64,000 nt of DNA from Agarilytica sp033852165 (lineage in GTDB: Bacteria; Pseudomonadota; Gammaproteobacteria; Pseudomonadales; Cellvibrionaceae). The translations under genes were made by a program, and so were the position numbers. Under the pieces are notes generated by a model, which saw only the letters and a program-made list of their open reading frames with translations, had not been told where the DNA came from and searched no databases. The stretch covers positions 1 to 64,000 of the forward strand of contig JAWSUZ010000058.1 in NCBI GenBank assembly GCA_033852165.1, in the 5' to 3' direction. Shown here piece by piece: positions 35,690 to 45,191 of the stretch; positions within the stretch are counted from its first letter, which is position 1; each line of letters begins with the position of its first letter.

Positions 35690-37045
35690 CTAAATCAACC
35701 CGTAATTACTGTAATCCCACTTCGACAAATTGAACCTCGCATTACCAGCGTAGGGAGAATGCCCACTCGCAAACACAATATATTCCTGCACGCCTACCGA
35801 TAAATTGTCCGCCTGCTGTGCATTTTCTCGCGTTCGGTATAACCACATAAACTCGTCGCTTTCCAAATCAATTGGCCAGTAAGTCATCGCCACCTGCGTT
35901 ACAGGAACCAAACCAGAGGCTTCAATAAAAACAGACTTACGAATACTCAAATCATCAAAGAACTCTTTTTCTGTAAACCCTGTTCCCGTATTCACAATAT
36001 CCACGGGGATATATCCCACAGGCGGTAAGAATCTAAAATAGTCGATAACATTAAACTCACTGAGGTCAACTATTTCATCTTGTAGGAATTTAATCTGTTC
36101 TTGAAACTGCAATCGACTTTCATCGGATCGAGAATAACTGTGTCGTGTAAACGAGGGGATGCTGTACGCTACAATGTCGCGTTGACTGGCTTTGCGTTTG
36201 ACCGCCCAATTATCGACAAAGGCTATGCCCTCTAAATTCCAGTAAATCATAGCCAAAGGTGTATCGCAGGAATCAAAGCCTTCATCCAAACCCACCAAGG
36301 CATCTAAACCGACAGTAGTTTTTGGGTTATCCAAAAATATTGGGTCCGTTGCCGATTGCATCACACCATCCGTTCCGAAACAGACATTGGCAACTAAGTT
36401 ACGCATTAACGAAAGGTTTTCAATATCCGACAAAGTGACGGGGTTCGTTGCGTTTAACAGCTCATCACTTAGTTCTGTTCGTGTCGCTTCGGAAATATTT
36501 GGCATTAATGTCGGATCGAATTTTACTAATCGAAATTTAACGCCTTCAACCAAATAGGCTCTGCCACAGTTATGCGCAATGCCTTTTTTCTGCAATCCAC
36601 TTTTGGGAGCAAATTCTTCATAGGCATTGGCTGGCGACATAACCAAGATATACAAGCCTGCCCCACTCGGAACGAGTTTTTCAGATGGTAAGGGTGAACA
36701 GTTTTTAAATCCCGTCAGGCTTGCATCAAGGCCGTCAAAACTTCGGGATAATTTTAAGTCAATGTAATTTAGTGGCAATTCAACCACATCACCCTCTAAG
36801 GTAATGGCCATGCCTTTTTTAACACGCACGACTGGATCTGAGCCTTCAGATCCGTCACTTTCAATCGACACGTTTAAACCATTGACCACGCCATGGCCCA
36901 TCGTTAAGCCTAATTGCTGACGATGCCGACGATTAGCCGCTTCTTGCTCGGTTAAGTCTTTACCGCTTAATAGCCGCCCTTCAAAGTAATTTGTATTTCT
37001 AATACCACTTTCGATAATCGGTTCTAACAGCGATTTAAAACTCAT
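35690..37045 (-). CDS. eCIS baseplate-region protein, paralogue of the upstream gene
   Basis: 451 residues. The N-terminal motif NYFEGRLLSGKDL followed by the helix TEQEAANRRHRQQLGL and HGVVNGLNVSIE is a pattern I associate with uncharacterised proteins in eCIS loci (R-x-YF-x-GRLL-x-DF ... HG-GVV-GL). A beta-rich segment follows (PVVRVKKGMAITLEGDVVELP). The rest has no recognised fold; the C-terminal 130 residues are beta-rich. No signal peptide. It starts two bases after the stop of the 550-residue gene, which carries the same N-terminal module, so the two arose by duplication and are translated together. A structural or adaptor role near baseplate or fibre is inferred. Confidence 0.72.
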   Translation of the reverse strand: MSFKSLLEPIIESGIRNTNYFEGRLLSGKDLTEQEAANRRHRQQLGLTMGHGVVNGLNVSIESDGSEGSDPVVRVKKGMAITLEGDVVELPLNYIDLKLSRSFDGLDASLTGFKNCSPLPSEKLVPSGAGLYILVMSPANAYEEFAPKSGLQKKGIAHNCGRAYLVEGVKFRLVKFDPTLMPNISEATRTELSDELLNATNPVTLSDIENLSLMRNLVANVCFGTDGVMQSATDPIFLDNPKTTVGLDALVGLDEGFDSCDTPLAMIYWNLEGIAFVDNWAVKRKASQRDIVAYSIPSFTRHSYSRSDESRLQFQEQIKFLQDEIVDLSEFNVIDYFRFLPPVGYIPVDIVNTGTGFTEKEFFDDLSIRKSVFIEASGLVPVTQVAMTYWPIDLESDEFMWLYRTRENAQQADNLSVGVQEYIVFASGHSPYAGNARFNLSKWDYSNYGLI

Positions 37046-37047
37046 GG

Positions 37048-38700
37048 CTATAAACTCCCACCGAGTCGGTTTGCGGTGTATTCGATTTCAACTTGTAGTA
37101 AGTAAACTTGAGAAATAGCAACACCAGGGTCGAGTATCGAAATATGCAATGCGCCAAACTGGGTATCGCTGGTGAGATCGACATCACCGTCGAACTCTTG
37201 AAAAGCAGTGACCAATACATCGTTACGACGCACGGTTGGCTCGGCCATTGAAACATTTATAAATTCAAAGGGAGAACCGGGAACCGATTCATTGGCTTCG
37301 TAAAACTGCACCCCGACTCGCCAATCGAAGGCAATCGCCGAAGGTTCCGGTGCGCCTTGAAAGCCCCATATCAAACGAAACTGTGGGCGAACCGAAGCAT
37401 CGATATCGTCTGGAATAGGTATATTGAATAAAGCTTCGCCGCCATAGGCGTTGGGACCGGTGGTTAGAAAATGCATGGCGGGCAATGTGTTCGAAAATAG
37501 ACCCCGTGCTGCTCCGCGCCCATGATGGGCTTGGTGTGCGGATAAGCTTATGCGTTTACGCACACGACCATCGCCAGTTAAGAGGACCGGTGCTTCGAAT
37601 GTTTTCGTTCCGCTTATGGTTTCGTCACCGTCGATATGAACGAGAGTATCTTCATCAATAGGGCCTGCGAGTTCTTCTGGCATCACAAAGTCTGCAAGGG
37701 TTTTCGCCCATGTCGATAATGGTCCTAGGTAATTTTGCATGGCCTGGGTATTGAGTAATATTTGGCGATATTGCTCGTCTATCGATACGTTCGTTCCCGC
37801 ATCAATTCGCACAAGGCCATCGACGGTTTCAACATCCACTTCAATCGCCGCTAAAAATACGCATTTTTGAAAAGGGTCGCCAGGTACGGTTTCAATACTA
37901 TTGCCAACACTTTGTGACAAGAGACAAGTTTTTACTTCAGTTACCCAGACTAGAAACGCCGCATTAAATAATTCCTGTAAATTTCCTGGGTCTATCGCAT
38001 TGGATAAATCAGGCGACGATAATGGAGGCGAACTAATTCCGCCTTCGGGTGGAGATGAAACTTCATTATTAGGAATTAGGGTGCGAACCAAGGCTTTAAT
38101 ATCGTCGAGGGTCATCTCGCCGCCCGCTTCTACCGCAATATTCAGCAATAGCTCACTTAAGTCCTGCATCGACGATTGAAAATGCATTTCAGGCGGCGCG
38201 TTTAATTCAAACGATAAACTGAAATCATCGGCAATGCGAGAAGGTGCAGTCGATTCGGCGAGTGACTGACATGGGCCAGTTGGAATGGGGACGATATCGG
38301 TTTTACATTCCCGATAACACAGCATCAAATTCAATGTCAGTGAGCCATCGGCTGGAGAGCCCAAATGTTCCGCGACTTCATCGCCATGGCTCGCCAACCA
38401 CTCATCAATAACCGAACATTGAGTACGTGGGACTTGTATCACTTGTCCGCTTGGCGAAACGGCCATACCTGCCGATACTTGGATTTCTAAACCCGCGCTG
38501 GTCTCTTGCTGATCTATTTTCAGACCGCACACTGTCCCGTAGCCGTGTAAGGAACGGTTATGAAGTTTGTCTTTCTCTAGGAGATAGAATTCCTCTTGAT
38601 TGAATTCATCGACACCTAGTACCAAACCGTGAATATAATTTACCCGCTTGGTCGGGTCTAAAACCGTCGCTTCCGGGTATACGCTGGTAAAATCACTCAT
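37048..38700 (-). CDS. eCIS baseplate-region protein with GYGTVCGL motif
   Basis: 550 residues. The N-terminus carries the same module as the downstream gene: VNYIHGLVLGVDEFNQEEFY, KDKLHNRSLHGYGTVCGLKI, then LEIQVSAGMAVSPSGQVIQVP. The middle (about 120-270) is helical with a proline/serine-rich insert. The C-terminal 170 residues are beta-rich (TKTFEAPVLLTGDGRVRKRI) with an H-rich turn (SAHQAHHGRG), a layout typical of a surface domain. It lies three bases after the gpI-like gene. No enzymatic motif is visible. A structural part of the particle, perhaps fibre attachment, is the best guess. Confidence 0.72.
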   Translation of the reverse strand: MSDFTSVYPEATVLDPTKRVNYIHGLVLGVDEFNQEEFYLLEKDKLHNRSLHGYGTVCGLKIDQQETSAGLEIQVSAGMAVSPSGQVIQVPRTQCSVIDEWLASHGDEVAEHLGSPADGSLTLNLMLCYRECKTDIVPIPTGPCQSLAESTAPSRIADDFSLSFELNAPPEMHFQSSMQDLSELLLNIAVEAGGEMTLDDIKALVRTLIPNNEVSSPPEGGISSPPLSSPDLSNAIDPGNLQELFNAAFLVWVTEVKTCLLSQSVGNSIETVPGDPFQKCVFLAAIEVDVETVDGLVRIDAGTNVSIDEQYRQILLNTQAMQNYLGPLSTWAKTLADFVMPEELAGPIDEDTLVHIDGDETISGTKTFEAPVLLTGDGRVRKRISLSAHQAHHGRGAARGLFSNTLPAMHFLTTGPNAYGGEALFNIPIPDDIDASVRPQFRLIWGFQGAPEPSAIAFDWRVGVQFYEANESVPGSPFEFINVSMAEPTVRRNDVLVTAFQEFDGDVDLTSDTQFGALHISILDPGVAISQVYLLQVEIEYTANRLGGSL

Positions 38701-38703
38701 TAT

Positions 38704-41625
38704 TTATACTCTCCATTCAAGAGAAGACCGTAAGCGTCCCCTCCCCACTATGGAGCGATCAACAACACTCCAGGGATGTGATTCTGAAAGAAAACTTTGA
38801 CCTAATAAATTTTCGCCTAAAACTAAAGCTACGAAACGGCCTCCGTCGCCAATGTTTGTATCAATGCCTAAACGCGCACTGCCAACCTGAAACATTGCCC
38901 AGAAATATTTCACATCGAATAAGGTGTGAGCGGGTTTTTCGCGCGCAACAATTTCTTCAACCCGCGCACGCTGCAATTCCAATTCGGATGGTAAATCACC
39001 TAGCACCGTGGGTAACAATACGGTGAAGGTATGCGCCTGCTGCGCTATCGGTAAGGCCAATGAAACGAACTCGATCCAGTCGTGTAGTGCTTGTTTGTTA
39101 TTGGGAAATATTTGTGGCAAAACAATTTCATCAAAACTCGCTCGTGCGAAATCACCAAGCAGGCCGTGTGCAGAGTTAAATTTTTCAATCTGCCGATATC
39201 GTCGCTGACAATAATCTTGAAAACGCCACTCGTCATCATTGCTAACTTGAGGATAGGTAAAACCGATAAAGTCGCGTGTAAAGTGCAACCAATCGCGCTG
39301 TTCCGTATCGTTATCAACACTTAATAAATTCGGAAGTGTTGGCGGAAAAGGGATATCGACAAAGGTCGTCAGGGACTTTCCCCAAGCCAGATTAAGATGA
39401 ACAATATTATTCGCGTAGCTAACAGCCAAGAAATCCTGATACTTCTCATGCAGAATACCCGCACCCAAAGCTGGCTCCCATTCAGAACTATTGCCTTCTT
39501 GCTCTAAATTCGTTCCCGAATTAATAGGATTGGAATCCTTCAACAAGACTCCAGGATTGCGCCGTGTTTGGTAATGCTCAACAATGCGAATACCCCCACT
39601 AAACGCTTTTTCCTTAGCATCAAGCCCTTGGCCACTTTCGTTTCGCAAGGCATCAAATAACCGTTCATCAGGGCATGGTGCTGTCGACAAGGTCAGTAAA
39701 GCTTGTAAGCCCATCACCGTACCACGCCAATTAAACAGCAAGATTGCATTATCGATAAACAAACGTTTTCGATTATCATCCCACGACGGATCAATAAACG
39801 CACCTAACCAACCGCCCAACCAATCTAAAAATTCAGACGGACTCGTGCGGGTATCAAACAAAGATTCCGTCCGTGCAATCTTATCCTCCAGCCCAGTATA
39901 TAAACCTTCAACATTCGCAAGAAAACGATCAAGGAAACTCGCAGACGTTTTATCATCTTGATAAACCGCTGGCAGATAACGATCCACATATGAAAATCGT
40001 GGATAGTAAATTCGACATGATTGAATACGCGGAGTAGAACGTTTATTCCCCCTTAAACGAAGGCGTAACTCAACAAAACGCCCCACTGCATTCTGGAATA
40101 AAACATCCCAACTACCGGTAATATCCGTATTCACATTTTCCGAATCATAGGGATCGTAAAATGGTAACTCAGCACCCTCTGCCCGCAAATGAACCTGCGG
40201 CTCAACTTCCCAAGCCGCTTCGCTTAAGGTTTCTTCGCTATTAGAACAGCGACTTTCAAACACCACCGACGTACCCGCCGGAATACAGGCATCAATAATA
40301 ATCCGATGCCACACACAATCTGGCTCTTCACCATCTTTAATAATGCCACTTATAACCGCTTCACTTTGAAACGTTTGACGTGGCTGCTCTGCTAGCGGTA
40401 ACCAACGATCATCAAAATCGTAAAACGCCTTAGAACCCGAAGCAATCAACCCTTTACCGCTATACGCACGCATCGGCAACAAAACCGGCTGCAACACCAA
40501 GGTTAACGCCGACTCACTGGCACGTAGAGCAAACTTATACGACTGCTTTGCATGCGTCACCGCGACATACAAACTGCCAACAACCGAACGGTCATCGTCA
40601 CTAGACTCTGGCACAAAAGCAAAATCATGGGCGAATAAAGTAGGTTCGCCCAATAAACCACCTATCACCGACTCATCCAAATTTACCGAATCGACCAAAG
40701 CACCATCAACAAAATAATGAATCGCAGACGACTCATCACTCAAAGACGTATTTAACAATACAAACCGATTAGCCGATAAAGCCTCAATCGCAACCGGAAC
40801 CTCCGCAAGAACAGAACCACCGACATTAATTGACAAGCCCGAAAGAAAACGCCGACGCGCAACTCCATCGCCCTCCCCGCTATCCACAATCTCTGAATCC
40901 GACATCTCTTCTGGCGACGTAAAGAAATCATGAGAAAATACCGACAACAAATCGACAGAATCACCCGAACAATCCAGCACTCTAAAATTCTTATCCAAAT
41001 GCCAGACACGAGATTCACCACTCACAAAATCTCGGTCCAACACCCATAAGCCACCGTCCGGTGCACAACTGATATCAAAGGGAGAAAATGTAATCTGCTT
41101 TGGCCAACACAACCACGTAGGCGGACCACCCGCGTGTAAATCAAACACGAGCAAACCTGCAGGCTGAACCGTTCCTACCACCAGATACTCATGCGACGTT
41201 ACCGTTAAGCCTTTGAGCTTTGGTTTAGGTGTAGAGTTACCCTGGCTATCGGACTGTGAAATCAATATGGATTTAAAATCACCATGCTGAGAATCCACAG
41301 GGGCCGGACGCAAACCTTCCAACAAATCCACATTCCAAAAATTTCCCAACTCCAAAGGCGTTGTCGCTGGGTGATAAACAATTTCGTTCTCGGCTTCATT
41401 GATCCAATAGATATTACCGTAATGATCATAAGCCGCACCGCGACGAAGATCATCATTGAGCAACTCAGACTGACCTAGCGCATCCAACTGCTGAACAATA
41501 GGTGCTAACGAAACCGATTTTTTTTCACTGTCCCACCACATATCAACACTGCTTTGCTCAACGAGCAAAGGCAGCCAATCACGCTCACCGTAGATTAAAT
41601 GATATTTAGTGTTATTTGCGTCCAT
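38704..41625 (-). CDS. Afp12-like baseplate protein: beta-propeller-like region fused to phage tail protein I domain
   Basis: 973 residues. The N-terminal 500 residues are beta-rich with recurring HYGNIYWINEAENEIVY and DGGLWVLDRDF units, consistent with a propeller (NHL/SMP-like). Residues about 550-690 are a tail-protein-I-type domain: YVDRYLPAVYQDDKTSASFL, then RFLANVEGLYTGLEDKIAR, DWLGGWLGAFIDPSWDDNRK and FNWRGTVMGLQALL. The C-terminus (about 690-973) ends the gpI-like part. In phages this protein lies at the baseplate periphery and contacts fibres. Afp12 of known eCIS is in the same position. The N-terminal propeller-like half is an addition that could contact targets or fibres. Confidence 0.88.
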   Translation of the reverse strand: MDANNTKYHLIYGERDWLPLLVEQSSVDMWWDSEKKSVSLAPIVQQLDALGQSELLNDDLRRGAAYDHYGNIYWINEAENEIVYHPATTPLELGNFWNVDLLEGLRPAPVDSQHGDFKSILISQSDSQGNSTPKPKLKGLTVTSHEYLVVGTVQPAGLLVFDLHAGGPPTWLCWPKQITFSPFDISCAPDGGLWVLDRDFVSGESRVWHLDKNFRVLDCSGDSVDLLSVFSHDFFTSPEEMSDSEIVDSGEGDGVARRRFLSGLSINVGGSVLAEVPVAIEALSANRFVLLNTSLSDESSAIHYFVDGALVDSVNLDESVIGGLLGEPTLFAHDFAFVPESSDDDRSVVGSLYVAVTHAKQSYKFALRASESALTLVLQPVLLPMRAYSGKGLIASGSKAFYDFDDRWLPLAEQPRQTFQSEAVISGIIKDGEEPDCVWHRIIIDACIPAGTSVVFESRCSNSEETLSEAAWEVEPQVHLRAEGAELPFYDPYDSENVNTDITGSWDVLFQNAVGRFVELRLRLRGNKRSTPRIQSCRIYYPRFSYVDRYLPAVYQDDKTSASFLDRFLANVEGLYTGLEDKIARTESLFDTRTSPSEFLDWLGGWLGAFIDPSWDDNRKRLFIDNAILLFNWRGTVMGLQALLTLSTAPCPDERLFDALRNESGQGLDAKEKAFSGGIRIVEHYQTRRNPGVLLKDSNPINSGTNLEQEGNSSEWEPALGAGILHEKYQDFLAVSYANNIVHLNLAWGKSLTTFVDIPFPPTLPNLLSVDNDTEQRDWLHFTRDFIGFTYPQVSNDDEWRFQDYCQRRYRQIEKFNSAHGLLGDFARASFDEIVLPQIFPNNKQALHDWIEFVSLALPIAQQAHTFTVLLPTVLGDLPSELELQRARVEEIVAREKPAHTLFDVKYFWAMFQVGSARLGIDTNIGDGGRFVALVLGENLLGQSFLSESHPWSVVDRSIVGRGRLRSSLEWRV

Positions 41626-41715
41626 CGTTATCTCTAATTAAGTCTCTTGTTTTATTACGTTTACAATGTTGTTTTTAATTGTTTTGTCATCCCGCGAATA
41701 GTCACAGGGGTTTTT

Positions 41716-41757
41716 AAATTCGGTCTGCATTACCACGGGGACCGTGGGAACGAGGTT
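41716..41757. repeat. dispersed palindromic repeat, second half copy
   Basis: Nearly identical to 16471-16511 over about 40 bases; CCACGGGGACCGTGG hairpin and GGGAACGAGGTT end. Confidence 0.88.
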
Positions 41758-41815
41758 CTAATAGTCTCGTTCTATTTTACTTTCCCCATTGAAGCCAAAA
41801 ATTACCAGCACGGAA

Positions 41816-41919
41816 AGGGATGGTTGTGCTCCGAGTAAGACCGTCTGCCGCATGGATGCGGCGGTCGAGCGTACAGGGATGTATTCATAGCGAGTCTTAC
41901 TCGGAGCACAACCATCCCT
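41816..41919. repeat. structured intergenic repeat, copy 6 (short form)
   Basis: Perfect 26-base inverted arms at 41816-41841 and 41894-41919 (GGGATGGTTGTGCTCCGAG and its complement). The 52-base core is the shortest: GCCGCATGGATGCGGC hairpin, then TACAGGGATGTATT. The two inner hairpins of other copies are missing. Confidence 0.92.
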
Positions 41920-41967
41920 ACACACTAGATCGAAGCTAAAACAACTCATCTATATTTCTCTTAAGGA

Positions 41968-44166
41968 TCAACACTCAACCGGCACCACAGGAACAGGCAC
42001 AATATTCGTCCCATCCGAAGTCAAAGGCTCCGCCTCCGTATCACCCCGAATATCCTCGATACTCAAAGCATCCCCCTCCACCACCGCAATCTTCATCACA
42101 CGCGGTAAATTCAAACCCGACATCCCAATCTCCGAAACCTCCGGCCCCACCGACTCACTCAACTTCAACTGATTCACCTTCGACACACCATCAACCCGCG
42201 TCACCGCAGCCGAAATCTCCAAACCATCAACCGACTTCTCCAACGGCCAACCCGAATCCGAAAACCCACCAATTAACGGCGACAAAAACTGCTTAATCTC
42301 ATCCTTCACCGCCTCACGAACAGGGGCAGGATCAAAACCCGGAACCGTACTCAAACCCACCGAAACCCAAACCTCCTTATAAACCGGCCCACGCACATGC
42401 AACTCACTCGTCAACACACGACGCGGCGTTAAATACCGACACACATTTTCTAAAATTAACTGATCCGGCTCCGGCGAATTCGGATACACACCATCCGTTA
42501 ACGGAATAATCAACACCGTCACCACACCCGCCGATGTTTGCTTTGGTAACTTCGGGTGAAACAAAGGTAAAATATCGACACGCCCAATATCCACACCTGG
42601 CGTACGCAACACGATATCTTTATAATCATCCTCAGAAATTAAACGCTCACGATGACGCATCACCTGCGGAATATTCCGCTCCGCATCCGCAACTTTCTCA
42701 GCCGCCGTACCGCCCCACGTAGGAACAGGGTTCGACACCTTCACACCAGAAGGCAAAGCCGGAGATTTTAAAATCGTTCCAATCCCCACCATCCCCTGCA
42801 AACCACCACCATGCGAATATGCCACCTGAATCAAAGCACCCTGCGGCGGCCTAGCACCATGTACACCATTACCGAATTTAATCTCACCGGATTCTTTATC
42901 TAGCTTAAAAACTTTATTACTAGAAGACGCAGAAGAAACCTGACAATCCAACTCCGAAGCCGCCGTGGCTAAATCATCAATCTCAGCCCACTCCACACCA
43001 TTCACAAAAAGTCGTAGAGAGTTTTCAATAACAGGAACATTTAGAACACGTGTCGATTGATCCGGCTTGCCAGTGCCCTTACTTAATTTCTCAGCACTCA
43101 CATCAATACGCTGCTCAACCATCGCCGCGTTAATACCCGTCCAAGCCAATTTAATCGACAACTGACGAGAGGCAATATCCAAACTTGTATCCACCTGAGG
43201 AGCACGAATACGTAACCACGTCACCAAACGCTCCTGATCATCAGTATTTTCCAAAGAAGGCGGACGCGTATCCACACCAGCGGTTAAAGCCTCCTCGGCC
43301 CAAACCGTCAACTTATCCGCCGCCGGTAACTGCAACTTCACAATCCCCGCCTGCTTCAATAAATCATGATCCGCCGTAAACTCAAGCGGCTCATAACGAA
43401 TTCGGTCATCAATTGCATTCGGAATTTCAAACACCAAATCCTGCTGATTTTCCGACAACGCCGGTATCGGCTCAATCACACAACCCTCATCACCAATCGT
43501 CGGAAAAATCCCCAACGACAAAGTCGTATTCGCAATCTTCTCCCGCGCAGTTTCTGGGGTTTCACTCGCACGAGCTAACAACGCAATCCAAATCGTCCCA
43601 TCAACCGTTTCGCGCGCAATATCGATCGACCGTAAATTCGCCCCATCGACAGCCGGTTCAAAAATACTCGTCTCGTAAAATTCCAACTTATTTCCAGGAA
43701 GATCAAACGCCGCGTACAAATTCTTATACAAATCATTCAGATCGGAATTATCCTCGGCCGTACTCGGTTTTTTGTAATAAATCTTCGACTCCACCGGCAA
43801 CACCGCCAAACCCGAATCCGTTTTGAACGCAACATTACCCGCAGACAACGACTGCCCCGCATTCAAGGTATACACCTCAAACGCCCCACGAGGATTTGTA
43901 AACTCCACCATCCCCTTCGCCGCAGAAGCTGCCCGCATAGGGATCTGCAACAAACGTAAAAACTTCTGACGATTTCGCTCCGGAATTAAATTCGTCCGAT
44001 ACAACAAACTTTCCGTCATAAACGAAAACAACTGCAACAACGTAACCCCAGGATCAGGCTCACTACGATTCGTCCACTCCGGCGTATGCGCAGGAATCCT
44101 CGCGATCGCCTCGTTATACAGATCGCGATAAGTCCGAGTCTCAAATTTCGGTTCGGGTAGTGGCAT
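41968..44166 (-). CDS. baseplate assembly protein J-like (Afp11)
   Basis: 732 residues. The N-terminus ETRTYRDLYNEAIARIPAHT, EWTNRSEPDPGVTLLQLFSF, then MTESLLYRTNLIPERNRQKF is the signature of putative baseplate assembly proteins in the gpJ/Afp11 group. The central segment includes VDKLDKESGEIKFGNGVHG-like beta turns and RERLISEDDYKDIVLRTPGV. It forms the wedge of the baseplate with gp25 and gpI in related systems. It follows the gp25-like gene after 143 bases and precedes the repeat spacer at 41.6-42 kb. Confidence 0.93.
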   Translation of the reverse strand: MPLPEPKFETRTYRDLYNEAIARIPAHTPEWTNRSEPDPGVTLLQLFSFMTESLLYRTNLIPERNRQKFLRLLQIPMRAASAAKGMVEFTNPRGAFEVYTLNAGQSLSAGNVAFKTDSGLAVLPVESKIYYKKPSTAEDNSDLNDLYKNLYAAFDLPGNKLEFYETSIFEPAVDGANLRSIDIARETVDGTIWIALLARASETPETAREKIANTTLSLGIFPTIGDEGCVIEPIPALSENQQDLVFEIPNAIDDRIRYEPLEFTADHDLLKQAGIVKLQLPAADKLTVWAEEALTAGVDTRPPSLENTDDQERLVTWLRIRAPQVDTSLDIASRQLSIKLAWTGINAAMVEQRIDVSAEKLSKGTGKPDQSTRVLNVPVIENSLRLFVNGVEWAEIDDLATAASELDCQVSSASSSNKVFKLDKESGEIKFGNGVHGARPPQGALIQVAYSHGGGLQGMVGIGTILKSPALPSGVKVSNPVPTWGGTAAEKVADAERNIPQVMRHRERLISEDDYKDIVLRTPGVDIGRVDILPLFHPKLPKQTSAGVVTVLIIPLTDGVYPNSPEPDQLILENVCRYLTPRRVLTSELHVRGPVYKEVWVSVGLSTVPGFDPAPVREAVKDEIKQFLSPLIGGFSDSGWPLEKSVDGLEISAAVTRVDGVSKVNQLKLSESVGPEVSEIGMSGLNLPRVMKIAVVEGDALSIEDIRGDTEAEPLTSDGTNIVPVPVVPVEC

Positions 44167-44190
44167 TGTTTTTACCTATTTATCCTGTAC

Positions 44191-44265
44191 TAAACTGTCT
44201 ATTGCTAAGCTGTCTATCACTAAGTGATCAATTAGAAAAACGTCTACTGCCAAGCTATTTATTAC
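44191..44265. repeat. short imperfect 15-bp tandem repeats
   Basis: Three to five units of TAAGCTGTCTATCAC-like sequence lie between the gp25-like and gpJ-like genes. No gene fits in this 143-base gap. Confidence 0.5.
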
Positions 44266-44308
44266 AAAGAAAATCATATTAACGCCTCACATTAATCCCT
44301 CACATTAA

Positions 44309-44704
44309 CTATGCAGTTAACTGCACACGTAACTGGATCTGCTCAGACGCCTGGTTAGCAACTAATTTATACCGCAAAGTAATCCACGCCGTATTCTTCT
44401 CGTTTGGGTCTGGTGATACCGCCACCGACGAGACCTTGATCCGCCGCTCCCAACGCGCTAAAGCGCGACTTATCAACTCTTCTATTAAACTGTGCGTCTC
44501 CACCGTATTGGGCTGAAACAACATTTTTTTAAGACCGGAACCGAAATTCGGTAACATCAAACGCTCTAGAGGTTCCGTCTGCAAAATAATCTGAATCGAC
44601 TGACGAATATTTTCAGCACCAGAAGACCAAGCCCAACGACCATTAGCGTTTATTTTTGGTGGGAAGTTTATTCCACGGCCAAATATCTTTCCTTCGTCTA
44701 ACAT
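44309..44704 (-). CDS. gp25/GPW-family baseplate wedge protein (Afp9)
   Basis: 131 residues, the usual length. NGRWAWSSGAENIRQSIQII, LQTEPLERLMLPNFGSGLKK and FQPNTVETHSLIEEL are the conserved core of the gp25-like family. The motif EPLERLMLPNFG holds the baseplate together in related particles. GGAA lies five bases before the ATG. It is separated from the 719-residue gene upstream by a 490-base repeat spacer, unlike compact eCIS loci. Confidence 0.93.
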   Translation of the reverse strand: MLDEGKIFGRGINFPPKINANGRWAWSSGAENIRQSIQIILQTEPLERLMLPNFGSGLKKMLFQPNTVETHSLIEELISRALARWERRIKVSSVAVSPDPNEKNTAWITLRYKLVANQASEQIQLRVQLTA

Positions 44705-44784
44705 AGGGATTCCGCACGTCTGTTAAGTTTTAGATTTACTGTCGTTATAATGCGGGAAACACTCGTAATTTTCGTTTGAAAAAC

Positions 44785-45006
44785 GGTATGCATTCCCACG
44801 CGGAGCATGGGAATGAGATTAAATAAGTATCGACGATAACTGGTAACCAAAAAATTTAGATAAGTCCGCATTCTGGTTCCCACGGTCCCCGTGGTAAGCC
44901 GTACCGCTAGCATTCGAAAACCGATATGCATTCCCATACACGACTGCATGGACGCAGGAGTTAGAGCGAAGCAGGATGCCAGAGCCGAGAGCGTGGGAAC
45001 GAGATA
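44785..45006. repeat. composite of palindromic repeats with an internal insertion
   Basis: Three copies of the GTTCCCA..TGGGAA family: 44785-44820 (complete), 44875-44900 and 44923-45006. The last is split by about 50 bases that include the 31-base module shared exactly, inverted, with 35014-35044. Confidence 0.8.
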
Positions 45007-45040
45007 AACGAGAACAATATAAACTCTATATTGGCACTGA

Positions 45041-45155
45041 GATTTAACTGTTCGAAGTGTACATCCAAGACCATTTAATGCCATGGATGGCATTAGTGAG
45101 CCTACAGGGACGTACTTGTGGCGTGTCTTGGATGTACACTTCGAATAGTTGAATC
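45041..45155. repeat. structured intergenic repeat, copy 7
   Basis: 31-base inverted arms at 45041-45071 and 45125-45155 with two mismatches. The core has TAATGCCATGGATGGCATTA as one hairpin and then TACAGGGACGTACTT; the two inner hairpins are absent as in copy 6. Confidence 0.92.
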
Positions 45156-45191
45156 GGTCTATAAAAAAACCACCGAAAAACATTAAGCCGG

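Noticed and set aside
35125..35803. overlapping open frames in the 35-kb spacer
   Set aside because: Three frames share the same repeat-derived words with a 108-base period; they are translations of the tandem array and of structured repeats.
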